From contig BQKZ01000355.1 in assembly GCA_036244855.1 (NCBI GenBank), positions 89,148 through 153,147 on the forward strand: DNA of 64,000 nucleotides, read 5' to 3'. The notes below the pieces were generated by a model. That model saw only the letters and a program-made list of their open reading frames with translations. It was not told the origin of the DNA and did not search any database. Below are positions 32,452-42,112 of this stretch, in pieces. Positions within the stretch are counted from its first letter, which is position 1. Each line of letters opens with the position of its first letter. The position numbers were made by a program, and so were the translations under genes. This DNA comes from Temnopleurus reevesii. Taxonomy: Eukaryota > Echinodermata > Echinoidea > Temnopleuroida > Temnopleuridae.

Positions 32452-33041
32452 TATACTGTGAGTGACATGTTTGCTTTTATATAGCCTTGTTTGGCCGATT
32501 ATGTGATTGGGTCATCATCACTGAGAGAAAAAAATGACCAGTAAAAACAGTAATATTAATATATGATGTGTGTAAAGCAACATCGCCCTTTTGTTGAAAT
32601 GCTCAAGGTGCTTAAATGTGAAGTTATACATTAAAATCGATATATCTGAAGCCTTTAAATGTTTTCTAGAATGTTCAACAGCTCTTTATACATTTGTTAT
32701 CGATCCAATGAATGTGTTATTGCACCTTAAGAATAAATTTTGAGGCTTTTAAATATGGACAAATAGGTTCCAATTGTTGAATTGCCCTTTTCTATGACTA
32801 TATGTCTTTATAACTGTAGTTTAGGATCATATTGATATTGATAATATCTTTCTGTTTGAATTCAAACGTAGCATTTTAAATGCTTTACAAACAAACATTG
32901 ACAACCTTGATCGACAAAGTACAAATGATCTAGGTATATGTAGTTGTAAAAACTGCAATAAAGGACGGATGAGGCAGCAGAAAAAAACCCTAACTCTATG
33001 CATAGAACGCGAAACGTCAGAGAGGGAGGGGGGGGGGGGGG
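32452..33041. other. No feature recognised, ends in a G-run
   Basis: AT-rich non-coding sequence ending in a purine and G-run that borders the assembly gap. Confidence 0.4.
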
Positions 33042-33181
33042 NNNNNNNNNNNNNNNNNNNNNNNNNNNNNNNNNNNNNNNNNNNNNNNNNNNNNNNNNNN
33101 NNNNNNNNNNNNNNNNNNNNNNNNNNNNNNNNNNNNNNNNNNNNNNNNNNNNNNNNNNNNNNNNNNNNNNNNNNNNNNNNN
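33042..33181. other. Assembly gap, 140 N
   Basis: A run of N bordered by poly-G, so sequencing or assembly probably failed in low-complexity DNA. Confidence 0.95.
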
Positions 33182-33674
33182 CAGAAAGGTTGAGAATTAC
33201 GGATCTACGGGTAATTTATACACTTCATCATGATCATCTCAAGGTCAAGAAATATCAAATTAATACCTTCATTGTTGAATTCTATCAAACATTCACTTTT
33301 ATTACGTCAAAGTAGAAGAATGCAACTCTTATGAACGGTTATTCATTTCGAAAAAGTTGATACAGTTCCATGAAGTGTAAGTGTGATTGATCGAAAGTCC
33401 GCGCGTAATAGAAACTATATACGAGTACGAACGAAAAAAGGGTGAACACACCACGCTTTCCCCTATATTTAAAAGGCTGAATATTGATAGTTTCTGCTTA
33501 ATATGTTTTATTTTGTTATTGGGTGTTTGTATATCATAACTATATGCCATTACGATTCATGCCTGTCCTTATAACTCCGTTGCGCACCTGACTTAAAAAT
33601 GCTCAGCTTTCACTGTCATAAAACTATTTTTGTCACAAAACACGATATAACCTACTTTCGATAAATTAAGTGGA

Positions 33675-33905
33675 AAACCAGTTCAATGGTCCTTTGTAAT
33701 GCTATTCAAATCGGAACCGGCTTACAATTGTTGTGTCCGCACAAAATACACGGCGTACGGTTCTATTGTCTGTGACCAACTTAACTTTTCGGAAATAGTT
33801 TATATCGTGTTAAAACTTCTACGACTGATGGTCTGTAAAACACATTTTGGTGAGGTTTCTCGGCTTGAGCGAACAAAACTTGTCACGCCCGTTCGGAAAA
33901 TATTT
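33675..33905 (+). repeat. Dispersed repeat, also in an acyl-CoA synthetase intron
   Basis: Contains TCCTTTGTAATGCTATTC, CGGAACCGGCTTA, GTGTCCGCA and GGAAATAGTTTATA. The same series occurs in the opposite orientation at about 56545-56855, so it is a dispersed element of unknown type. The short open frame is not supported as a gene. Confidence 0.65.
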
Positions 33906-33968
33906 TGACCATTTGAAAATTAGTAAAGTTTGTCGGAGGCGTACTGTCTGAGCTGAAATTATGTGAGT

Positions 33969-34972
33969 TTCGACACCCATCGTCAAAATACACGATGAGT
34001 CTCTACACCCATTTCGAGAACTCACAATGAGTCTCGAGAACAAACAGTGAGTTTCGAGACCCATCTTGAGAACACACGATGAGTCTCCAGACCCATTTCG
34101 AGAACTCACAATGAATCTCGAGAACACACGATGAGTCTCGAGACCCATTTTGAAAACTCACAATGAGTCTCGAGAACAAACAGTGAGTCTCGAGGCCCAT
34201 CTTGAGAACAAACAATGAGTCTCGAGACCCATCTTGAGAACACACGATGAGTCTTGAAACCCATCGTAAGAACACACGATGAGTCCAGACCCATCGTGAG
34301 AACACACGTCAGATGTATCCTAAAACATTATCACATGATTTCAGGACATTCCTCCTAAATATTTTTACGTACGCCAAAATTTCAGTCGAAATGCAAGCTT
34401 TTCACACGATGGGTCTGGAGACTCATCGTGTGTTCTCAAGATGGGTCTCGAGACTCACTGTTTGTTCTCAAGATGCATCGTGAGCTCTTGAAATGGGTCT
34501 CGAGACTCATTGTTTGTTCTCACGATGGGTCTCCAGACCCATCGTGTGAAAAGCGTGCATTTCGACTGAAATTTTGGCGTACGTAAAAATATTTAGGAGG
34601 AATGTCCTGAAATCATGTGAAAATGTTTTAGGATACATCTGACGTGTGTTCTCACGATGGGTCTGGACTCATCGTGTGTTCTTACGATGGGTTTCAAGAC
34701 TCATCGTGTGTTCTCAAGATGGGTCTTGAGACTCACTGTTTGTTCTCGAGACTCATTGTGAATTCTCAAAATGGGTCTCGAAACTCATTGTTCGTTCTAA
34801 CGATGAGTCTCGAGACCCATCTTGAGAACACACGATGTGTCTGGAGACCCCTCTTGAGAACACACGTTGATTCTCATGACACATCTAGAGAACGCTCTCA
34901 CATAAGAGTCTGGAGATCCATCTTGAGAGCACACGATAAGTCTCAAGACCCATCGTGAGAACACGCGATGAG
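33969..34972. mobile_element. Fold-back element made of 32-bp repeats
   Basis: A 1-kb symmetric structure. Outer arrays (33969-34307 and 34649-34972) are tandem copies of a 32-bp unit with GAGTCTCGAGACCCATCTTG followed by AGAACACACGAT; the right array is mostly inverted relative to the left. Between them lie two inverted unique arms (34308-34403 and 34549-34648, sharing ATTTCGACTGAAATTTTGGC and TACGTAAAAATATTTAGGAG) around a central array. This is the architecture of fold-back transposons such as the TU elements of sea urchins. The many short open frames are read-through of the 32-bp unit and not proteins. Confidence 0.85.
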
Positions 34973-35364
34973 GGGTTGAGCTCGAATTTAGCGACCCTTT
35001 TCGCCGAATTTGGCGCCCCCTTAGATGTAACCCGGAGGGAGGGGGGAGGGGCTTGTTCCCCCAAAGCCGCCCCACGGTGCGCACATGGATTTAAAATGGC
35101 CCTTTCGTAGCGACAAACGTCATAATTGCACGACACCATTTTTTGGTTCCGAAGAGTGGCCAAGGTAGCATCTTCCATTGAAATTGGACCCTCCCTCACA
35201 TGCCGTGCGACATATCTCTCCGCGCTACTCGTTCCGGCAAGAGATTCTGCACTCTTTGGGCAGTTTGTACTTTTTAACACGGCCTGTTCGGCAGTAAAAA
35301 CATTATCCATGACCCCATCTCATGGCTATAACGGGCAACTTAAAAGCAACAGTTTCTGACTTAC
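34973..35364. other. G/C-rich repeat fragment and intron next to first exon A
   Basis: At 34973-35090 there is a fragment related to the G/C-rich element at 1232-1595 (GGCGCC, CCGGAGGGAGG and GGTGCGCAC texts). The rest is the start of the intron after first exon A. An open minus-strand frame here matches no family that I know. Confidence 0.4.
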
Positions 35365-35873
35365 CCTCTCCGTGGACGACGAAACTGTTGTCGGACTACT
35401 CGTAGAATTGACCCCCGGTGTCGTCACATTATCGCCATCATACGGCACACCCACGGCATCGGCAAACTCTTTGGAATACGCACTCGCCCTCGAGCTCGAA
35501 TACGGGTTCAAATTGCACATGGTGATCGCTGGAAATCGTAAAGTCTTAGCGTGGTTGTACTCGACGTGGACGATGACGTTGAAGTCGGTGTAGCTGTCGA
35601 TGATCTGGACCATCTGCCAGAAGAAGACGGAGATGCCTCCGACGAAGAGGAACGACCACGCGAGACGTCTGGTCAGCGAGTGCGCGCGGGCGATGTTGGG
35701 TATGCCATGCGCGCCAGTGTTCTGGACCGCGGAGCTTATCAGAAGGTACGCGTTCAGGTCCTTCCGGTCCTGGTCGTCTCCGATGGACCTGGATCTCCTC
35801 CGGCCGGGTCCCTGGGAGTCCATGTCATCGTTTCGGTATTTGTCGTGGCGTAAACCTTTCCTCCCGTCCATCT
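35365..35873 (-). CDS. DEG/ENaC channel, alternative first or second exon A (TM1)
   Basis: Encodes about 169 residues. From a possible start MDGRKGLRHDKY it has a basic cytosolic region (GPGRRRSRS), the HG motif (NTGAHGIPNI) and TM1 (LAWSFLFVGGISVFFWQM). The signature LRFPAITMCNLNPYSSS follows, then a Ser/Thr-rich ectodomain start with N-x-S/T sites. It is more distant from exons B and C than they are from each other. The donor GAGAGG/GTAAGT leaves in phase 0, like the others. The acceptor TATCTTACAG/AG lies two bases before the ATG; a phase-1 leader exon ending in G would read through as Glu-Met-Asp. Three such leaders lie at 39198-40839. Confidence 0.88.
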
Positions 35874-35934
35874 CTGTAAGATACAATAAAGTGATAAGGT
35901 GAGTCGCTGTTACATGTAAGCATTCCAGGCGCGT

Positions 35935-36090
35935 AGCCAAGGGCGGGGCGAGGGAAAAGCACCCCCGTTATTTCTATTTTTTTTTGGGGGGGGGGGAGGA
36001 AGGGAAAAGGGCGAAATAAAATGAGTATTTTTTGCTTGTCAGCACACCGCCGGCAAAAGAAGACCTTTTTTTTAGCTTGTCAGAACATTT
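35935..36090. repeat. G/C-rich repeat fragment upstream of first exon A
   Basis: Contains GGCGCGTAGCCAAGGGCGGG, a G-run and two TTGTCAG units near pyrimidine runs, related to the element at 1232-1595. Together with the fragment at 34973-35090 it brackets the exon. Confidence 0.5.
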
Positions 36091-37254
36091 TTAAACACAT
36101 TCCGCCCCAGTTCAAATGCAAATCTGGCAAACGTCTGCATTCGACGAACGCATAGAATATCATGAGCTAAAACATTAGATTATACTTGATTACTGATAGT
36201 GAAGAATTCACAATTTGTGAAACGAATTTAATGATGGAATGTAGGAGCAATGAGCAAAGAAGCGTTAATACAAAGGCATACTAAACAAAAAAGATATCAA
36301 TCAGCTCATCAATCTTTCGAATCGCAGGTAGAAAAAATTCGAAATAATCAAACAAATTAATCAATTTCTCAATTGATTAGGAGTATGATAATTCAACAAA
36401 TAGATAAATGAAACAGTGATGAATGAATAGATAGATATGTAGTTCAACTAATAATTTGATAATTAGGCAAACGAAAATGCCTACTGTAAGAAAAAAGAAA
36501 ACAGACGACAGTAAATCCAAGTTGTACAAATAGCGAAATCTGACACTTGCGCTGTCAAAATGCAAAGTAAAGAACAAGTTGCGGAAAAACATCGCAAGGA
36601 TTCGTAACAAACACCTCATGCTGCATGTTGAGACAAATATATGCATTGTTCCAAACGCATCACAGTCACAATAAGGAACGAACAACTATAAAGCCGACAA
36701 AAATCGTCTCAAAATGAGAAATTCTGTTAATTATTGGTTGGCTTGAAGTCATAGTGAGACTTGGTGTTAAGTGGGCGGACATCGTGAAGCAGGTTTGGAG
36801 TGGTTGATTAAGGAAAAGTTAATGATTTAACATTCATGATAATAATTGAGACATTTGACAACAACGCACAGGCAGTGTAAAATGTATCCATCATCCATTG
36901 CCCTACACTGGGGAGGAACTGTAAAGGACACAATTAAAAATATCGTCTAATTTCTAGTTTCACAATGATCTACAAGCACGTCAAAAGAAAAAAAAAGGGG
37001 AGGACAAAATATCATAAACCTCAAAAAGGTAACACACATGGGGATTTTGCTTTACAGATTTTAGAGTGTTTTTTTTTTGGTTTAATATTCCTACTAGTAG
37101 GAATAAGAATAGCTAAGCATTATAAAAAAATCGGAGGTTAAATGGAAACCAATGACCCATAAATTAAAAAAAAGCATTGTTTTTTTCCCCGTTGATGTAT
37201 CACGAGCAGAACAGACTAAGGTTCAAATATGGACTCCAAAGGTTATAATGCGAT
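36091..37254. other. No feature recognised
   Basis: AT-rich intron or intergenic sequence. A 16-bp perfect palindrome (ATTCCTACTAGTAGGAAT, with flanks) at about 37088-37105 is the only local structure noted. Confidence 0.4.
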
Positions 37255-37450
37255 TTAACACAAAATATACCCCCAGAATTAAAAATGTTATCCCCTGATT
37301 GGGTACAAGTTTGTGTGCCAGCCTTGGTTACAACTTTGGACCCCTCGGATTAAACGTTGTACAGCTAGGGTAAAATGCAGTTTCTTTCTGGTACATTTGT
37401 GTCCTGAGGGGTACAAATTTTTACTCTATGCTCCATGAGTATTGATCAAA
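37255..37450. repeat. GGGTACAA-type repeat, partial
   Basis: Several short units (GGTACAAGTTTGTG, GTTACAACTTTGGACCCC, GGGGTACAAATTTTTAC) as in the element at 29148-29582. Confidence 0.45.
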
Positions 37451-37522
37451 TGTATGTTCCTCTTAAATCTGCCTTTTACAACAGTTTTTAAACACTGTAT
37501 TGAATCATGATGCCTTGGAATA

Positions 37523-37649
37523 CCCAGTCATATAGAAGCCCGGAAACAACACGATTCAACACGACTCTTTGTCCAGTTCACATTTAGTTGCCTGCGAACA
37601 AAGAGTCGAGTTGAATCTAGTTGCTTCCGGCGGCCCGATGTGATTGGGA
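37523..37649. mobile_element. Palindromic MITE, CACATAGAAGCCC family
   Basis: An approximately 127-bp inverted repeat with CAACACGATTCAACACGACT, CTTTGT and the complements; the ends are like CCCAGTCACATAG. Family members are at 43690-43773, 43774-43886, 43903-44027, 44826-44958 and 55993-56128. Confidence 0.75.
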
Positions 37650-37727
37650 CTGTACACATGTTGCTACAAGAATATGGGTTCATGACGTCAAGGCTCGGCA
37701 CCAAGGGCTCGAAGTCAGCTTTTCAAG

Positions 37728-38130
37728 CTGATAGTGGTGGTGTTGGTGGTGTTGGTTGTAATGGTGGTGGTGATGATGGTGGTTCTGGTAGTGGTGGTGA
37801 TTGTGGTGGTGGTGGTATTGGTGGTGGTGATGATGGTGGTTCTGGTAGTGGTGGTGGTGGTGGTGATGGTAATGGTGATGGTGATGATGGTGGTTCTGGT
37901 AGTGGTAGTGGTGGTAACGGCAATGGTGTTGGTGATGATGGTGGTGGTGGTAACGGTGGTGATGGTGGTGGTAACGGTGGTGGTGGTATCAGTGTTGATG
38001 GTGGTGGTAACGGTGGTGTTGGCGATGATGATGGTGGTGGTAACGGTGGTGATGGTGGTGGCAATGGTGGTGTTGGCGGTGGTGGTGGTGGTGGTAATAG
38101 TGGTAATGGTGATTGTGGTGGTGGGTATGA
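37728..38130. repeat. (TGG)n-type microsatellite, about 400 bp
   Basis: Degenerate GGT/GAT/GGC triplets over 400 bp. All three frames are open on both strands, giving glycine-, valine- or proline-rich readings. This is a property of the repeat and not evidence for a gene. The strand is strongly G-rich. Confidence 0.9.
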
Positions 38131-38970
38131 CGCAGAAGTACATCACGAGGGCATGCGCTGGTGCGACAAGATAAGGAGCATTGTCCTGAAAAAGATCGGC
38201 ATGTGTAATTTTCCCCGTAACATAAGGGATTACTAATTAAAATGGCTAATCAAGATCTTTGCTGAATACGCATTTTGCTCAATCGACTGACCAATAGCCA
38301 ATCATAATAGCTCATTCAAATTAGCGATTAATTGCAAACCTTTTTCATTGATCCCTTGTACGTCACGTAAATAGGTATGGAGATGTAGGTCTATACAGGT
38401 ATATCATTAACATTTACCATGCAAATATTTTGATATTTTTTGTGAGTAAATCGGTTATTGTGCTGACATATATATTTCACTAGTCTTGTGTATAATTTAA
38501 AAATGCAGAAACATCATTAATTTCATAAGATTTAGCGAAATTACAAAATTCCTGGCTCATCGCAATCAAACTTATTGGTAAAATCTGCACTTAGATTCAT
38601 TTTTAGCAATTTTTTGTAAAAACGTACCGGACTAGTAAGGAACCCCTTAAAACGGTGCGATTTTTTTTTCCATCTTCCACTACCTCTTCTTCTCATTCTC
38701 CCCCTCCTCCTCCTCCTCCTTCTCCGCCATCTTCTCCTCCTCCTCCTCCTCCTCCTTCTCCTCCTCCTCCTCCTTCTCTTTCTCTTCCTGATTCTCCTCC
38801 TCCTTTTCCTCCTCCTTTTCCTCCTCCTTCTCCTCCTCCTCCTCCTTATTTTAGTCATCGTTATCCCCCATCTTCATGATCATCAACAAAAGCAGGAAGA
38901 ACATAGTATCACTACCATCATCGTCATCATCGTCATCATCTTCATCATCGTCTTCATCATCATCACCACC
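38131..38970. repeat. Non-coding stretch with CTC/CTT and ATC microsatellites
   Basis: A pyrimidine-only tract of about 180 bp at 38680-38858 is followed by (ATC)n at 38905-38985. The open frames on both strands come from these repeats. Confidence 0.8.
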
Positions 38971-39197
38971 ATCATCAATCTTATTTTATTCAATTCTACA
39001 TTTTGTTCATTGTTTACACGAGTAACATTTATCTTTGATATATCTTAATATATATGTCCTAGCATAATTTAAGCAGTGTTAAGGGAGATATTCAATCAAA
39101 CGAACTTACAAAATATAGCGGCAGCAATAACGATTTAGTCCAAACATTCCACCGAGCAAATATATAAACGATTTGTTATCACATTTTCCTTTCTCAC

Positions 39198-39270
39198 CTT
39201 CTTCCTCTCCCCTCCCATCGCCCAGGTCTGGCGAGACCTTCCCAGCTCCGCGAGCTGCAACCAAAGCCAT
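39198..39270 (-). CDS. Candidate leader exon 1 for channel exon A
   Basis: A 73-nt coding piece, MALVAARGAGKVSPDLGDGR and then GEEE, ending in phase 1 at GAAG/GTGAGA. The leftover G plus AG of the acceptor at 35873 makes Glu, followed by MDGRKG, so it is in frame with the channel exon. It has no recognised domain; it would extend the cytosolic N-terminus. Support is the donor, the phase match and the preserved length in three copies. The start context (AAAATGG) is good. Confidence 0.5.
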
Positions 39271-39964
39271 TTTGAAAATCCGTCGATAACCGAATCACAT
39301 CAAGTAATGAGTTCCTGACAACATTCACACATTCGATATCAACGGAAATTTTCTCTCTCTTCCCTTGGTCAAATACAACATTATCAGGAATGATCAAAAT
39401 GAATCGTTAGCGCAAATTTTGGTGATGTTTATCCTTTAGTGTAAATTGATAACAAGATGATGAATAGTGGTCATCGTCCTAATCATCATCAATTTCATCA
39501 TCATCATCACCACCACCACCATCATCATCATCATTATCAATATCGTCATTGTCGTCATCATCACCATCATCATCATCATCATCATCGTCGTCATTATCAA
39601 TATCATTATCATTATAATCATCACCATCATCATCATTATCATCGTCATCGTCATCCCTTTTATCATTGTTATCATCATCACCACCATCAGCATCGTCGTC
39701 GTCGTCCTCATCATCATTGCCATCATCATCATCGTCGTCGTCGTAATAAATCCTAGTTTACTCAAGCCTCGATTTTTATTGTCTATGTCACGAATAATAA
39801 TTATGTAACTTATTTAGGTTTTTGCATATTTAGCACATTTAACAAATTCAATTAAACGAGCTTACAAAAATATACCGGCAGCAATACTGATTCCGAGCAA
39901 AAGTCCAAAACATTTATCGGAGCAAATGCATATAAATGATTTGTATTCACAGTTTCGTTCTCAC

Positions 39965-40037
39965 CTTCATCCTCTCCTCTCCCATCGCCCAGGTCTGGCG
40001 AGACCTTCCCGGCTCCGCAAGCTGCAACCAAAGCCAT
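39965..40037 (-). CDS. Candidate leader exon 2 for channel exon A
   Basis: A copy of the 73-nt leader, MALVAACGAGKVSPDLGDGR and then GEDE, with donor GAAG/GTGAGA and the same phase. It differs from copy 1 by Arg to Cys and Glu to Asp. It lies in the middle unit of the triplication. Confidence 0.5.
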
Positions 40038-40285
40038 TTTGAAAAAAAATCCGTCGATATCCGAATCAAATCTAGTAATGAGTTCCCGGCAACATTCACA
40101 CATTCGATATCAACGGAAATTTTCTCTCTCTTCCCTTGGTCAAATACAACATTATCAGGAATGATCAAAATGAATCGTTAGCGCAAATTTTGGTGATGTT
40201 TATCCTTTAGTATAAATTGATGACAAGGTGAGAAGAGTGGTCATTGTCATCATCATAATCATTATCATCATCACATCATTATCAC

Positions 40286-40329
<44 letters not shown>

Positions 40330-40766
40330 ATAATATCATCATCATCTTCATCATCGTCATCATCATCATAATCGTCATCGTCGTCATCGTCATCATCCCC
40401 ACCATCATCGTTGTCGTCATCATCATCGTTAAGATCGTCATCATTGTCATCATCGTCACTACCATCATCATCGTCGTCGTCGTCATCCTCATCATCATCG
40501 TCATCATCGACATCATAACAATTATTATCATCGTCGTCGTCTTCATAAATCTTAGTTTATTCAATTCTCCATTTTTTTAATTGTCTACACCAATAATATG
40601 TATCTTTTATTTAAGTTTTTGCATATTTAATACATTTAATAAATTCAATCAAATCAAACGCACTTACAGAATATACCGACAGCAATAACGATTTATAGAA
40701 TAAAAGTACAAAAACATTTATTGGAACAAGGGTGTAAATTATTCATAAGAACAGTTTCGTTCTCAC

Positions 40767-40839
40767 CTTCATCCTCTCCTCTCCCATCGCCCAGGTCTGG
40801 CGAGACCTTCCCAGCTCCGCGAGCTGCAACCAAAGCCAT
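40767..40839 (-). CDS. Candidate leader exon 3 for channel exon A
   Basis: A copy of the 73-nt leader, MALVAARGAGKVSPDLGDGR and then GEDE, with the same donor and phase. It is the most upstream unit. If each unit also carries a promoter, these are alternative transcription starts; if not, only one would be used. Confidence 0.5.
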
Positions 40840-41107
40840 TTTGAAAATCCGTCAATATCCGAATCAAATCAAGTAATGAGTTCCCGGGAACATTCACACA
40901 TTCGACATCAATACAAATTCTCATCCTCTTCCATTGGTCAAATACAACATTATCAGGAGTGATCAAGATGAAATTTGATGGCAAATTTTGGAGATGTTTA
41001 CCCATTAGTGTAAATTGATGACATGGTGATGAATCGTGGTCCCGCTCTGATGGGGTGACCAATTTTATTTATTCGTGTGAAGCAGGGGCACGCCTGGTGT
41101 TTAATCA

Positions 41108-41712
41108 TTAAAGGGAAAATCTACCCCAGAGACTTAACTCTTTCTATCAAAAAATGAATTCATTTATTCAACTATTCTTTAATAGACAGGACGACCTCGT
41201 TCAAGCCATTTTGCTTCAAACTATTTCTTAGACATCTCGCTAATTTACTTTTTTTTAAAGGCGTATGTAAAACATGCTTCACTCTGCAACTATATAGGCA
41301 ACAGTTTACGACATCATGTATGACCAGCTATATACTTTAAATGTCCCTGAAATTTCACATTTTCTAAATGTTATAAAAAAGTTACATATGTCCTTTATTC
41401 ATTTGCATGTAAATTACGAAGGAAGGTATTTCACAATATTTGTTTAAGAGTATAGGAAAATCTTAAATTCGGAGAAAATTGAGAGAACGGGGAAATGCCA
41501 GAATAGTATGAAAAGAGCGCTGATCATCATGATCATGATGTCATCATAAATTGCCAATTTGTAGAGCGAAGAGCGGTTTACTATAACATGTAAAATAATT
41601 TCATAGACTTATTCTTGGATCAATTTTCAATATTTCCACCTCATGCTGTTCAAACCATTCTCCTTTTATTGATATAGCAAAATGTCTGTGGTACATGGAC
41701 TTTCCCTTTAAA
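41108..41712. mobile_element. Probable decayed MITE with AAAGGGAAA ends
   Basis: Begins TTAAAGGGAAAATCTACCCC and ends TGGACTTTCCCTTTAA; CAGAGACTT near one end matches CAGACATTTT near the other. The interior is AT-rich, with a short palindrome (ATGATCATGAT) at about 41530. The arms are poorly preserved. Confidence 0.45.
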
Positions 41713-41990
41713 ATAGAAATCATATCCTGTTTAAATATGAGTACAATGGCACGCTGCGTAGACGGGACGATAGCCTTAATCAAATTTTCAAATTTTTGTG
41801 TTGCTAATGATAGCATTATTTGCGACGATGAACAAAAATGAGTAAACGAATCTAATTTGTAATTAAAAAAAAATTGAAAACGATGGCCGAGCCCGAACAG
41901 CGGCGACCGGAAATCGAACAATAATATTTTTTTTTTTTTAGATAACGGCAATGGACGGGATAAATATATCTAACTGCTGACTGACACTAG
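41713..41990. other. No feature recognised
   Basis: AT-rich sequence with no exon or shared repeat that I recognise. Confidence 0.35.
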
Positions 41991-42112
41991 TGTTTTAGCA
42001 TGCGTCAGCCTACCATTTTTTGGAAAATTAAAAATGCTCCTTGGGCGCACAAATACACGGACCATACGGTGGGCTGACGAAGGCTAAAATGCAAAGGTGT
42101 GACCGTGTGAGT
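41991..42112. mobile_element. MITE, CACACCTTTGCGTT family, short copy
   Basis: TTTAGCATGCGTCAGCCTAC and AATTAAAAATGCTCCTTGG on the left, GGGCTGACGAAGGCTAAAAT and CAAAGGTGTGAC on the right. The middle is deleted relative to 27836-28062. Confidence 0.6.

Larger units (their letters stand above)
11672..40839 (-). other. DEG/ENaC channel locus with alternative first exons
   Basis: This span holds all exons that I assign to one amiloride-sensitive, sodium-channel-like family locus. In transcript order they are three candidate leader exons, three paralogous TM1 first exons, a duplicated exon 2, a palm exon, two post-finger exons and the TM2 terminal exon. All three TM1 exons end in phase 0 and exon 2 begins in phase 0, so each could splice to the shared 3' exons. 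The finger and cysteine-rich exons are not found. The grouping into one gene is inference. The first exons could also belong to separate paralogues whose 3' parts are lost or misassembled. Confidence 0.6.
38970..41045 (-). repeat. Tandem triplication, about 770-800 bp units
   Basis: Three units, each with the same order: TTTATTCAATTCTACATTTT-like text, TTTTTGCATATTTA, ACTTACA-x-AATATA, a conserved 200-bp block with the leader exon, GGTGATGTTTATCC, and an (ATC/GTC)n microsatellite. The leader exon is spaced 767 and then 802 bp apart; the length differences come from the microsatellites at 39480-39755 and 40240-40550. Confidence 0.88.

Noticed and set aside
34003..34958. Proteins with repeated SRDSLFVLKMGLETH-like text
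   Set aside because: Read-through of the 32-bp repeats of the fold-back element.
33960..34975. A CRISPR-like array, because of regular 32-bp repeats
   Set aside because: Units are contiguous without unique spacers and are arranged as a palindrome in an animal genome.
34885..35310. A 141-residue open minus-strand frame beside first exon A
   Set aside because: No recognised domain. It crosses a G/C-rich repeat fragment and enters the fold-back array.
37640..38236. A glycine-rich reading frame of nearly 200 residues
   Set aside because: It runs through a (TGG)n microsatellite that is open in all frames on both strands. There is no splice or domain support.
38541..38879. Arginine-rich and proline/serine-rich frames on opposite strands
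   Set aside because: Products of a CTC/CTT tract.
39436..40564. Histidine- or methionine-rich frames
   Set aside because: Products of (ATC)n microsatellites between the leader-exon units.
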